This document shows positions 26,125-33,915 of a stretch of DNA of 62,009 nt, piece by piece. The notes beneath the pieces were generated by a model. That model was not told the DNA's origin. It saw only the letters and a list, made by a program, of their open reading frames with translations, and did not search any database. The DNA lies in assembly GCA_964518505.1 (NCBI GenBank), contig CAZFGT010000009.1, positions 1 to 62,009 of the forward strand, read 5' to 3'. Made by a program: the position numbers and the translations under genes. The stretch's first letter is position 1. Each line of letters opens with the position of its first letter. This DNA is from DASPUH01 sp964518505 (GTDB lineage Bacteria; Chloroflexota; Limnocylindria; Limnocylindrales; CSP1-4).

Positions 26125-27534
26125 ATGCCGCTCACGTCGATGCCCACCCCGCCCCCCGCTGGCGCTGCGGCCGTCGCGCTCATCCTTGCCGCCGGTCAGG
26201 GCACGCGGATGCGCTCGCGGCTGCCCAAGGTGCTCCACCCTGTGTGTGGCCGGCCGATGCTGGCCTACGTCGTGGACGCTGCCACCGCCGCCACCGGCGG
26301 CAAGCCGTGGGTCGTCGTCTCGCCGGCGGTCGAGGCGGCCGTGCGTGAGGCCGTGGGACCCCTTGTGTGCCTGGCCGTGCAGCCCGAACAGCTCGGCACG
26401 GGCGACGCCCTGCGGGTCGGCCTGGCCCAGGTCGCGCCGGCCGTCGAGGAGGTCGTCGTGGCCTCGGGCGATGCCCCGCTGATCACCCCGGCGACGCTGG
26501 AGCGCCTCCTCGCGGCCCGCGCGTCGGCCGATGCCGCGATGGCCCTGGCGACGATGGAGCCCGATGATCCGGGCGGTTACGGACGGGTCGTCCGGGATGA
26601 CGAGGGGCCGCTGCGCATCGTCGAGGAGAAGGATGCTGCCGCCGGCGAGCTGGCCCTCGGCGAGGTCGTCGGTGGCGCCTACGCGTTCGACGCGGCCTGG
26701 CTGCGGACGGCCCTTGAGCGCCTCGGCGCGAGCCCGGCGACGGGTGAGGTGTACCTGACCGGACTGGTGGCCCTGGCCCGGGCGGATGGTCGGGCGGTCG
26801 TGGCGGTGGAAGTGGAGGACGACCTGGAGCTGGCGGGGATCAACGACCGCGTCCAGCTGGCCACGGTGGAGGCCGACCTGCGCTGGCGGATCCTGGAGAC
26901 ACACATGCTCGCCGGCGTGACGATGCAGGACCCGACCACCGTCTACGTCGAGGCCGGGGTCCAGCTGGCGCGCGACGTCGTCCTGGCGCCCAACGTCATC
27001 CTGCGAGGCACCACCGCCGTCGGGGAGGGGAGCGTCATCGGGGCCGGGAGCCAGCTGATCGACAGCCGCGTTGGCGCCGGCTGCCGGGTCTGGGCCAGCG
27101 TCCTTGAGTCGTCCGAGGTGGAGGACGGGGCGACCGTCGGCCCCTTCGCCCATCTGCGACCCGGCGCCTCGGTGGGCAAGGGCGCGGAGGTGGGCAACTT
27201 CGCCGAGCTCAAGCAGGCCCGCCTTGGGGCGCGCTCCAAGCAGCACCACATGAGCTACCTGGGCGACACGACCACCGGGGAGGGCGTCAACGTGGGCGCC
27301 GGCACCATCACCGCCAACTACGACGGACGGCGCAAGCACCGCACCACCATCGGTGACGGCGCCTTCCTGGGCGTGGACACGATGCTCGTCGCACCGGTCA
27401 CCGTGGGGGCCGCGGCCCGCACCGGCGCGGGGGCCGTGGTGACGCGCGATGTGCCGCCGGGCAAGCTGGCGGTCGGTGTCCCGGCGCGGATCCGCGAGCC
27501 GCGGCCGCGCCCCGAGGACCCGGAGACGACCTGA
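26125..27534 (+). CDS. glmU: Bifunctional GlmU (GlcNAc-1-P uridyltransferase / GlcN-1-P acetyltransferase)
   Basis: It makes UDP-GlcNAc from GlcN-1-P in two steps, completing the pathway begun by glmS and glmM 12 kb upstream. The 469-residue protein has the pyrophosphorylase motif ILAAGQGTRMRSRLPKVLH (about 19-37) and a left-handed beta-helix domain with the catalytic His region KQHHMSYLGDTTTGEG and NVGAGTITANYDGRRKHRT. ATG 26125 is chosen; a TTG at 26098 overlapping the ridA stop (TTGA) would add nine residues and fits the coupling pattern of this operon. The stop overlaps the next ATG by one base. Confidence 0.95.
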   Translation: MPLTSMPTPPPAGAAAVALILAAGQGTRMRSRLPKVLHPVCGRPMLAYVVDAATAATGGKPWVVVSPAVEAAVREAVGPLVCLAVQPEQLGTGDALRVGLAQVAPAVEEVVVASGDAPLITPATLERLLAARASADAAMALATMEPDDPGGYGRVVRDDEGPLRIVEEKDAAAGELALGEVVGGAYAFDAAWLRTALERLGASPATGEVYLTGLVALARADGRAVVAVEVEDDLELAGINDRVQLATVEADLRWRILETHMLAGVTMQDPTTVYVEAGVQLARDVVLAPNVILRGTTAVGEGSVIGAGSQLIDSRVGAGCRVWASVLESSEVEDGATVGPFAHLRPGASVGKGAEVGNFAELKQARLGARSKQHHMSYLGDTTTGEGVNVGAGTITANYDGRRKHRTTIGDGAFLGVDTMLVAPVTVGAAARTGAGAVVTRDVPPGKLAVGVPARIREPRPRPEDPETT

Positions 27535-28862
27535 TGGAGACCGTGACCGCGATCCTCGTGATCGTGGTCCTGACGATGATCGAGGCCGTCTTCGTGGCCG
27601 CCGAGATCTCGCTCGTGACCGTCCGCCGGACGCGCCTGCAGCAGCTGGCCGACGAGGGCAGCCGCAACGCGCGTCGAGTGCAGCGGGTGGTGGCCACCCC
27701 GGCGCGCTACCTGGCCGTGGTCCAGGTCGGCGTGACCTTCGTGGGTTTCCTGGCCGCGGCCTTCACCGCCGTGACGCTCACCAACGAGACGACGGTCCTG
27801 CTCCAGCCGCTCCTCGGCGGTACCGCTCAGCCGGTCAGTCTGCTCGTGGTGACGCTTCTGCTGGCCCTCTTCACGATCGTCTTTGGCGAACTGGTGCCCA
27901 AGTCGCTGGCCCTCGCCCACACCGAGGGCGCGGCCCTCCTCTTCGCCGCCCCGATCGAGTTCCTGATGAGCCTCCTGGGGCCCATCGTGTGGCTCCTGAC
28001 CACCGCCACCAGCGCCGTCACGCGGCTCCTCGGCGCGGGCCAGATGAGCCCCCAGGCGATGACCACCGACGAGTTGAAGCTGATCGTGGAGCGCGGCGGC
28101 CAGCAGGGCATCCTGGAGGCCGAGGAAGAGCAGATGATCAGCGCGGTCATCGAGCTGAGCGAGAGCCGCGTGCATGAGGTCATGGTGCCGCGCATCGACA
28201 TCATCGCCATCAAGGCTTCCGCGCCGCTCCAGGAGGCCGTGGAGCTGATCATCGGGGAGGGCCACTCGCGGATCCCCGCCTACGAGACCTCCATCGACAA
28301 CGTCACCGGCATCCTGTACGCCAAGGACCTCCTGCCCTACCTGCGGCCGGACGGCGAGCCGCCGGCGCAGATCCGACCCCTCCTGCGTGCGCCCGTCTTC
28401 GTGCCCGAGTCGATGAGCATCGACGACCTGCTGCACGAGATGCGACGCCGTCGGGTCCACCTCGCCATCGTCCTCGACGAGTACGGCGGCACGGCCGGCC
28501 TGGTCAGCATCGAGGACCTCCTGGAGGAGATCGTCGGCGAGATCCAGGACGAGTACGACGCCGAGGAGCCCATGGTCGTCAAGCTCTCCGACAACGAGGC
28601 CCGCATCGACGGGCGGGCGCCGGTGGACGACCTGGTCGAGCTCTTCGATCTGCGCCTCGACGATGCCGACGAGGAGGAGTACGACACGGTCGGTGGCCTC
28701 GTGTACCACCACATCGGGGGCATCCCCAAGGTCGGCGACCGGGTCCGCCTGGACGGCCTGACCCTGACGGTGGAGTCGATCGCGGGACGCCGCGTCGGCA
28801 AGGTCCTCGCCGTGCGTGACCCGCGCCCCGATGAGCCCACCGAGGACGAGACCGCGGCCTGA
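27534..28862 (+). CDS. CNNM/CorC (HlyC) family membrane protein with CBS pair
   Basis: The 442-residue protein has an N-terminal DUF21/CNNM domain with three or four membrane helices (about 1-175, including VAAEISLVTVRRTRLQQL). A CBS pair follows at about 205-325 (VHEVMVPRIDIIAI, RRRVHLAIVLDEYGGTAGLV), then a C-terminal CorC_HlyC domain (about 345-430). Family members are linked to magnesium/cobalt efflux; the haemolysin name is historical. TGATG links it to glmU. A GC hairpin 16 nt after the stop may end the operon. Confidence 0.9.
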   Translation: METVTAILVIVVLTMIEAVFVAAEISLVTVRRTRLQQLADEGSRNARRVQRVVATPARYLAVVQVGVTFVGFLAAAFTAVTLTNETTVLLQPLLGGTAQPVSLLVVTLLLALFTIVFGELVPKSLALAHTEGAALLFAAPIEFLMSLLGPIVWLLTTATSAVTRLLGAGQMSPQAMTTDELKLIVERGGQQGILEAEEEQMISAVIELSESRVHEVMVPRIDIIAIKASAPLQEAVELIIGEGHSRIPAYETSIDNVTGILYAKDLLPYLRPDGEPPAQIRPLLRAPVFVPESMSIDDLLHEMRRRRVHLAIVLDEYGGTAGLVSIEDLLEEIVGEIQDEYDAEEPMVVKLSDNEARIDGRAPVDDLVELFDLRLDDADEEEYDTVGGLVYHHIGGIPKVGDRVRLDGLTLTVESIAGRRVGKVLAVRDPRPDEPTEDETAA

Positions 28863-28878
28863 CCTCGCCGCTGGCGGT

Positions 28879-28898
28879 CCCGGCCAGGAAGGGCCGGG
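28879..28898 (+). terminator. Terminator-like hairpin after the CorC-like gene
   Basis: CCCGGCC (28879-28885) pairs with GGCCGGG (28892-28898) over a 6-nt loop, 16 nt after the stop. There is no T-run. Confidence 0.4.
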
Positions 28899-28996
28899 CG
28901 GCCCGTCGCGCCGGGACGGGAGGCACTGTCCTGCGGCCCGCGGTCCGTCGGAGACTTGCCCGGAATGTGAGCCATGATCTCGGGGAGGGACCAGCG

Positions 28997-29962
28997 ATGC
29001 GTGTGTGTGTCATCGGCACCGGCGTCATCGGGACGATCTATGGGCACCTCATGACCGAGGCCGGTCATCCCGTCGTCCACTATGTCCGCGCCATCGATCC
29101 CCTGGTCGCGCGTGACGGCATCCGCATCCGGCTGCTGGACGGGCGCACGCCCGCGGCGCCGGAGCAGGACGTGCGGTATCGCCTCAAGCTGGTCGACACC
29201 CTGCGGCCCGCCGACGGCTACGACCTGGTCCTGGCAAGCGTGCGCCACACCCAGCTGTCCGCCCTCATCCCTGTCCTGGCCGCGGGGGCAGGCAAGGCCG
29301 ACGTGCTGTTCTTCAACAACCTGTGGACCGGTCTCCAGCCGATCGACGCCGGGCTCGCGCGCGAGCGCTATCTGTGGGGCTTCCCCGTGGCCGGGGGCGG
29401 GTTCCGCGACGGGTTCCTGGATGCCGCCCTGCTGGGCGACGTCCACCTCGGCGAACTGGACGGCCAGAGCACCGACCGCCTGGCGCGGATCCTGGCGCTG
29501 TTCGACGGGTGCGGTCTGGCCGTCAACCTCCACACCGACATGCTGCCCTGGCTGTGGACGCATTTCGCCATCGAGGCTGGCGTGATCGGGACCGCCATCA
29601 AGGCCGGTGATCCAGCGGTCTTCCTGGACTCCACCGACTGGCTGGAGCAGGCCGTCCTGGCGGTCCGGGAGGCCCTGGCGGTCGCGCAGGCGAGGGGCGT
29701 GGACGCCACCGCGATCGTGGATGCGCAGCCGTTCTTCGCCCCACCCGAGACGGTCGCGGCCGGGATCCGTGAGCAGTACCGCGTCGATCGCGCGGCCCGC
29801 AAGATCATGGAGCGGCACACCGCACACGACGAGTTGCAGCACATCTTCTTCGACGTCCTGGAGACGGGCCGCGACCTCGGGGTGGAGATGCCGGCGCTGA
29901 CGGCGCTGGCCCCGTACGTGGCCGCGCTCGGGCCGTTGAACGCGGAGCTGGCTCGCGCCTGA
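28997..29962 (+). CDS. Ketopantoate reductase (ApbA/PanE)-like dehydrogenase lacking the catalytic Lys
   Basis: The 321-residue protein has the NAD(P)-binding MRVCVIGTGVIGTIYGHL and a helical C-terminal domain, as in 2-dehydropantoate 2-reductases. In those enzymes a catalytic Lys and an Asn lie in the helix reading W.KL..N...N; here the matching helix is LPWLWTHFAIEAGVIGTAI, so the Lys is His and the Asn is gone. It may reduce another substrate. ATG 28997 follows GGGAGGG. It stands alone between the corC-ended operon and a convergent gene. Confidence 0.75.
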   Translation: MRVCVIGTGVIGTIYGHLMTEAGHPVVHYVRAIDPLVARDGIRIRLLDGRTPAAPEQDVRYRLKLVDTLRPADGYDLVLASVRHTQLSALIPVLAAGAGKADVLFFNNLWTGLQPIDAGLARERYLWGFPVAGGGFRDGFLDAALLGDVHLGELDGQSTDRLARILALFDGCGLAVNLHTDMLPWLWTHFAIEAGVIGTAIKAGDPAVFLDSTDWLEQAVLAVREALAVAQARGVDATAIVDAQPFFAPPETVAAGIREQYRVDRAARKIMERHTAHDELQHIFFDVLETGRDLGVEMPALTALAPYVAALGPLNAELARA

Positions 29963-29970
29963 CCGATGCG

Positions 29971-29988
29971 GACGGGGCCTGCCCCGTC
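29971..29988. terminator. Bidirectional terminator-like hairpin between convergent genes
   Basis: GACGGGGC (29971-29978) and GCCCCGTC (29981-29988) are perfect complements, 8 bp with a minimal loop. The hairpin fills the 29-bp gap between the PanE-like gene and the minus-strand polyprenyl synthase gene, so it can serve both. Confidence 0.55.
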
Positions 29989-29991
29989 GGG

Positions 29992-31008
29992 TTACGCCTC
30001 GATGACCGAGGTGATGATCTGGGCCAGCCGCTCGCGCGCGGCCGCGTCCGCGGCGCCGGTGCGCTCCAGCTGGACGAGCGCCTCGTCACGGTGGTGGCGC
30101 GCCTGCTCGCGGGTGTAGGCCCGCGCGCCGCTGCGCTCAAGGAGCGCCCGGATCTCCTCGGTCGTGGCCGCCGTCGGTGACCCCTCCGCCAGGAGGGCCT
30201 TGAGACGCAGCCGGTCCTCCGGGGCCGCATGCTCGAGGGCGTACAGGACCGGCAGGGTGCGCTTGCGCTTGGCCAGGTCGGTCGGCTGTTTGCCCGTCTC
30301 CTGCTCCTCGCCCCAGATGCCCAACAGGTCGTCGTTGAGCTGGAAGGCGAGGCCGAGGGCCCAGCCGAAGTCGCGGTAGGCGGCGATCGTGGCAGCGTCT
30401 TCGGTGGCCAGCATCGCCCCCGCCTGGATGGAGCCGGCGATGAGGGCGGCGGTCTTGCGGCCGATCATGTCGAAGTACAGCTGGACCGACTGGCGACCGT
30501 CCTCCTCCGACGTCCAGAGGTCCAGGAACTGGCCCTCGCAGAGGGTCAGGCATGTCTCGTCGTAGAGGCGCATGAGGGCCAGCACCCGGGCGTCGCTGAA
30601 GCCCAGGTCGGTGAGGCGGTGGAGCGCCAGCCGCGACAGGGCGAACATGGCGTCGCCGGTGTTGATGCCCTGGGCCACACCCCAGATCGTCCACAGCGCG
30701 GCGCGATGGCGCCGCTCCTGGTCGCCGTCCTCGATGTCGTCGTGGACCAGGCTGAAGTTGTGGCCCAGCTCGACGGCCGCCGCACCAGGAAGCGCGCGCT
30801 CGTGCGTGCCCGTCAGCGACTGGTAGGCCAGGAGGCCCAGCAGCGGTCGCATGCGCTTGCCGCTCGTGCCATTGCCGCCGTCGAGACCCAGGTGGTACCG
30901 CATCTGCTCGTAGAGCGGGCGCGTGGCGTCGTCCTGGTGCTCGTCGATGAGCGACAGGATGGTCGCCTCCGTGTCGGCGATGAGGGCCTGGAGGTCCGTC
31001 GACGTCAT
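29992..31008 (-). CDS. Polyprenyl diphosphate synthase (trans-isoprenyl)
   Basis: It elongates allylic diphosphates with IPP to prenyl diphosphates for quinones, carotenoids or lipid carriers. The 338-residue protein has the GKRMRP loop near residue 50, the first Asp motif DDIED at 90-94 and the second as QLNDDLLGIWGEE, where the last Asp of DDxxD is Gly, as in some geranylgeranyl synthases. Chain length cannot be set from sequence alone. Start ATG 31008 is chosen because the promoter (-35 at 31046, -10 at 31019-31024) covers the upstream ATGs; GTG 31011 is also possible. Confidence 0.88.
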   Translation of the reverse strand: MTSTDLQALIADTEATILSLIDEHQDDATRPLYEQMRYHLGLDGGNGTSGKRMRPLLGLLAYQSLTGTHERALPGAAAVELGHNFSLVHDDIEDGDQERRHRAALWTIWGVAQGINTGDAMFALSRLALHRLTDLGFSDARVLALMRLYDETCLTLCEGQFLDLWTSEEDGRQSVQLYFDMIGRKTAALIAGSIQAGAMLATEDAATIAAYRDFGWALGLAFQLNDDLLGIWGEEQETGKQPTDLAKRKRTLPVLYALEHAAPEDRLRLKALLAEGSPTAATTEEIRALLERSGARAYTREQARHHRDEALVQLERTGAADAAARERLAQIITSVIEA

Positions 31009-31018
31009 CACGAGAAAC

Positions 31019-31046
31019 ATGATACCAGCAGGCAGCATGCTGTCAC
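31019..31046 (-). promoter_or_regulatory. Leaderless promoter of the polyprenyl synthase gene
   Basis: On the minus strand GTGACA (31046-31041) and TATCAT (31024-31019) are 16 nt apart. The -10 ends 7 nt before GTG 31011 and 10 nt before ATG 31008, with no Shine-Dalgarno. This is the best-formed leaderless promoter of the window. Confidence 0.6.
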
Positions 31047-31106
31047 CAGCCCCCCATCACGGCCGTCCCCCGCCGCCGTGCGCCCGATCGGGCCGAAGGG
31101 CGGCCC

Positions 31107-31227
31107 GTTACCCACCCCATTGATGGTGTGAGCTCATGGACCATCGGTAAGCCCGCTCGGCCGATGAGGATGGTGCCCCGGCCTTCTCGCCCGGCGTTGT
31201 GCTCGGATCATCAATGGGGCGGGTAAC
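31107..31227. repeat. Terminal-inverted-repeat-like pair in copy 1
   Basis: 31107-31125 (GTTACCCACCCCATTGATG) and 31209-31227 are complementary at 18 of 19 positions and bound a 121-bp unit. Complementarity extends inward, more weakly, to about 31135 and 31199. The same arm sequences bound 43682-43891. Confidence 0.65.
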
Positions 31228-31531
31228 TGATGGTCGATGGTCTGACGGTCCGAGGAACCAGCGCCCGGCCTGGCCACGGCGTCCGGGCGGCCAAGGCTCC
31301 GCGTAGTCCGTGCAGTGTTGCGGCGAGCACAACGGGGGTTGCTAGGGTGCGGCGGCGGCCCCGGCCGGCCCAGCGATAGCCCCCTTAGGCGCTCGCACGC
31401 GGTTCGGCCGACATGGAGGCGCTAGGGGCTGCGCCAAGCAGGCTCGATCCGATGCTTACGTTCGGCGCTGTGTTCGGAGCAGCACTGGGGGCGCTACGGA
31501 GGCGACGAAGGTCGGCGGGACATGGAGGCGC
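31107..31531. repeat. Diverged dispersed intergenic repeat, copy 1 (inverted relative to copy 2)
   Basis: The 31009-31653 intergenic region (about 640 bp) has no credible gene. Read as reverse complement, it matches 43411-43891 in the same order at several blocks: 31519-31458 with 43411-43465, 31435-31410 with about 43497-43520, 31342-31290 with about 43585-43640, 31227-31199 with 43682-43710, and 31135-31107 with about 43863-43891. A 13-nt direct repeat GACATGGAGGCGC occurs at 31410-31422 and 31519-31531. Identity was judged by eye. Confidence 0.55.
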
Positions 31532-31641
31532 CGGTGCGGGGGACGCGGCCGCACCGGCGTCGATGATGGATTCGTCAGCGGACGTCGATCGGATGCGTCA
31601 AGCCCCGCGGCGTGTGCCGGGGCGCACCGTCGCGCGCAGGG

Positions 31642-31647
31642 TAGGCT
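31642..31647 (+). promoter_or_regulatory. -10-like element for recO, leaderless
   Basis: TAGGCT ends 6 nt before the GTG start at 31654; no Shine-Dalgarno is present. Confidence 0.35.
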
Positions 31648-31653
31648 TGGCGA

Positions 31654-32427
31654 GTGCCACCGCCGCGCTTGTACAAGACCGCCGCGATCGTGCTCCGGCG
31701 TTTCGACCTGGGCGAGGCCGACCGCGTCCTGACGGTGCTCACGCCGCATGACGGCAAGCTGCGTCTCATCGCCAAGGGCGTGCGGCGGCCGACGAGCCGG
31801 CTGGGCGGGACGCTCGAGCCGTTCGCCGAACTGCAACTCGTGGTGGCCCGCGCGCGCACCTTCGATGTCGTGACGCAGGCCAGCGTGAGCGAGGCCTGGC
31901 TAGCGCTGCGCGACCGCCTCGAATCCGCCGCCACGGCCTGGTACCTGGGTGAGATGGCGGAGCGGGCGACGGAGGAGCAGGCCTATGCCTACCCCGTGTA
32001 TGCCGTGCTGCGTCGCGCCTTCCAGCTCCTCGATGACGGCATGGCGCCGGGGCGCGTGGCGCGGTGGTTCGAGTTCGGGCTGGCCGACGCCCTGGGCGTG
32101 CGTCCGGAGGTGGAGCGCTGTGTCGAGTGCGACCGGGTGCTCGAGGCGGGCGAGACGTTCCGCTGGGTGCCTTCGCTGGGGGGCGTCCTGTGCGAGCGCC
32201 ATCCGGGCCCGCCGGCCGAGGTGGTCGGCCTGTCGCAGGACGCCCTGAAGGTCCTGCGGGCCTACCGGCGCCTCGATATCGAAGCCCTGGCCGCCTTGCG
32301 CCTGCCGGCGGCCGTGGAGCGGGAGGTGGAGGGCGCGATGCGCCGCTTCATGCGCCACGCCCTGGAGCGCGAACCCCGCTCGGTGGCCTTCCTGGACGAG
32401 GTCCGCCACGCGGCGCCGCCGGTCTGA
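31654..32427 (+). CDS. recO: DNA repair protein RecO
   Basis: RecO loads RecA onto SSB-coated DNA with RecR in gap repair. The 257-residue protein has an N-terminal OB fold (YKTAAIVLRRFDLGEADRVLTVL, its core LGEADRVLTVLTPHDGKL near residue 18-35) and a helical domain. It carries a zinc-finger-like CVECDRVLEAGE with a second ligand pair at CERH. The GTG start is supported by the family-typical N terminus and the leaderless spacing. Confidence 0.92.
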   Translation: MPPPRLYKTAAIVLRRFDLGEADRVLTVLTPHDGKLRLIAKGVRRPTSRLGGTLEPFAELQLVVARARTFDVVTQASVSEAWLALRDRLESAATAWYLGEMAERATEEQAYAYPVYAVLRRAFQLLDDGMAPGRVARWFEFGLADALGVRPEVERCVECDRVLEAGETFRWVPSLGGVLCERHPGPPAEVVGLSQDALKVLRAYRRLDIEALAALRLPAAVEREVEGAMRRFMRHALEREPRSVAFLDEVRHAAPPV

Positions 32428-32471
32428 GCCACGAGGAGGTGCCGCGACGCGATCTGGAGCCGGCGCCGTGC

Positions 32472-32477
32472 GACAAT
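32472..32477 (+). promoter_or_regulatory. -10-like element for glyS
   Basis: GACAAT ends 10 nt before the glyS ATG and no Shine-Dalgarno lies between. The -35 region is weak. Confidence 0.35.
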
Positions 32478-32487
32478 CCGGACGCCC

Positions 32488-33915
32488 ATGACAGCCGAGA
32501 AACGCGCCACGCCGCCCCTTGACGAGTCCGATCCCGGTCCCTCCGTGGCCGAGCTGGAGACGATCGTCTCGCTCAGCAAGCGGCGCGGCTTCGTCTTCCC
32601 CAGCTCGGAGATCTACGGCGGCATCAACGCCGTGTGGGACTACGGGCCCCTCGGCGTGGAGCTCAAGAACAACGTCAAGCGCGCCTGGTGGCGGGCGATG
32701 ATCCAGGAGCGTGACGACATCGTCGGCCTTGACGCGGGCATCCTGATGCACCCGCAGGTGTGGGTCACGTCGGGTCATGTCGGTTCGTTCAGCGACCCGC
32801 TGGTCGAATGCCAGACCTGCCACCGCCGCTACCGCCTTGACGAGCTCCCGGGCGCCGAGGACCTCAGCGCGACCGACCTGCGGGACCCCACGGTCATCGA
32901 GCGCCTGGGCCTGAAATGCCCCGTCGATGAGGGCCCGCTGTCGGCTCCGCGGCGCTTCAACCTGATGTTCCAGACGCACATGGGCCCGGTGGAGGACGAG
33001 GGGTCGATCGTCTACCTGCGCCCCGAGACGGCCCAGGGCAGCTACGTCAACTTCCGCAACGTGCAGCAGGCCAGCCGCAAGAAGCTGCCCTTCGGCATCG
33101 CCCAGATCGGCAAGAGCTTCCGCAACGAGATCAGCCCCGGCAACTTCGTCTTCCGCATGCGCGAGTTCGAGCAGATGGAGATGCAGTACTTCGTGCACCC
33201 GGAAGCGGAGGCGTACGAGGCCTTCGAGACGTGGCTGCCCGCCCGTCGCGCCTGGTATGAGCGCTTTGGGGTGACCCCCGCCCGGATGCGTCTGCGCGAG
33301 CATGCCCCCGACGAGCTGGCCCACTACGCCCGCAAGGCGGTCGATATCGAATACCGCTTCCCGTTCGGCTGGAAGGAGCTGGAGGGCGTCCACAACCGAG
33401 GCGACTTCGACCTGTCGCGGCACCAGGAGGCGTCCGGCGAGAACCTGGAGTACTTCGACCCGGCCACCAACGAGCATGTCCTGCCGTGGATCGTGGAGAC
33501 CGCCGCCGGTGCCGACCGGGCCGCCTTCACCTTCCTCATCGACGCCTACCGCGAGGAGGAGGTGCGCGGCGAGACGCGCGTCGTGCTGGGTCTCCACCCC
33601 GACCTCGCGCCGTACAAGGTGGCCGTGCTGCCGCTGCTCAAGAAGCGGCCCGAGATCGTGGAGCTGTGCCATCGCCTCAAGACGGACCTGCAGCAGGACC
33701 TCATGTGCGTCTATGACGACACGGCGGCGATCGGGAAGCTGTACCGCCGCCAGGACGAGATCGGCACCCCGTGGTGCGTCACGGTGGACGTCGACTCGCT
33801 GGAGGACGGGCAGGTGACGATCCGCGAACGGGACGCCATGACCCAGGAGCGCGTGGCGGTCGGCCGGGTGCGCGAGGTGATCCAGGCGCGCCTGGCCGCG
33901 GCCCGGGCCGCCTGA
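32488..33915 (+). CDS. glyS: Glycyl-tRNA synthetase, dimeric eukaryote/archaeal-like type
   Basis: It charges tRNA-Gly. The 475-residue class II synthetase is the single-chain alpha2 type, not the alpha2beta2 type. It has SKRRGFVFPSSEIYGG at the N terminus, motif 2 with FRNEISPGNFVFRMREFEQME, whose core is FRNEISPG near residue 211, and a C-terminal anticodon-binding domain from about 370. Two Cys pairs (CQTCHRRY and LKCPVDEG) sit in the insertion. ATG 32488 has a -10-like box 10 nt before it. The gene-symbol choice (glyS/glyQS/glyRS) varies. Confidence 0.95.
   Translation: MTAEKRATPPLDESDPGPSVAELETIVSLSKRRGFVFPSSEIYGGINAVWDYGPLGVELKNNVKRAWWRAMIQERDDIVGLDAGILMHPQVWVTSGHVGSFSDPLVECQTCHRRYRLDELPGAEDLSATDLRDPTVIERLGLKCPVDEGPLSAPRRFNLMFQTHMGPVEDEGSIVYLRPETAQGSYVNFRNVQQASRKKLPFGIAQIGKSFRNEISPGNFVFRMREFEQMEMQYFVHPEAEAYEAFETWLPARRAWYERFGVTPARMRLREHAPDELAHYARKAVDIEYRFPFGWKELEGVHNRGDFDLSRHQEASGENLEYFDPATNEHVLPWIVETAAGADRAAFTFLIDAYREEEVRGETRVVLGLHPDLAPYKVAVLPLLKKRPEIVELCHRLKTDLQQDLMCVYDDTAAIGKLYRRQDEIGTPWCVTVDVDSLEDGQVTIRERDAMTQERVAVGRVREVIQARLAAARAA

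Noticed and set aside
28914..28996. TTGCCC before the PanE-like gene as a -35 box
   Set aside because: The only -10-like sequence downstream (CATGAT) is 11 nt away, too close for a standard promoter.
31413..31751. Small open frame inside the 31 kb repeat region
   Set aside because: Low-complexity Arg/Gly/Ala product running out of frame into recO. The second repeat copy does not keep the frame.
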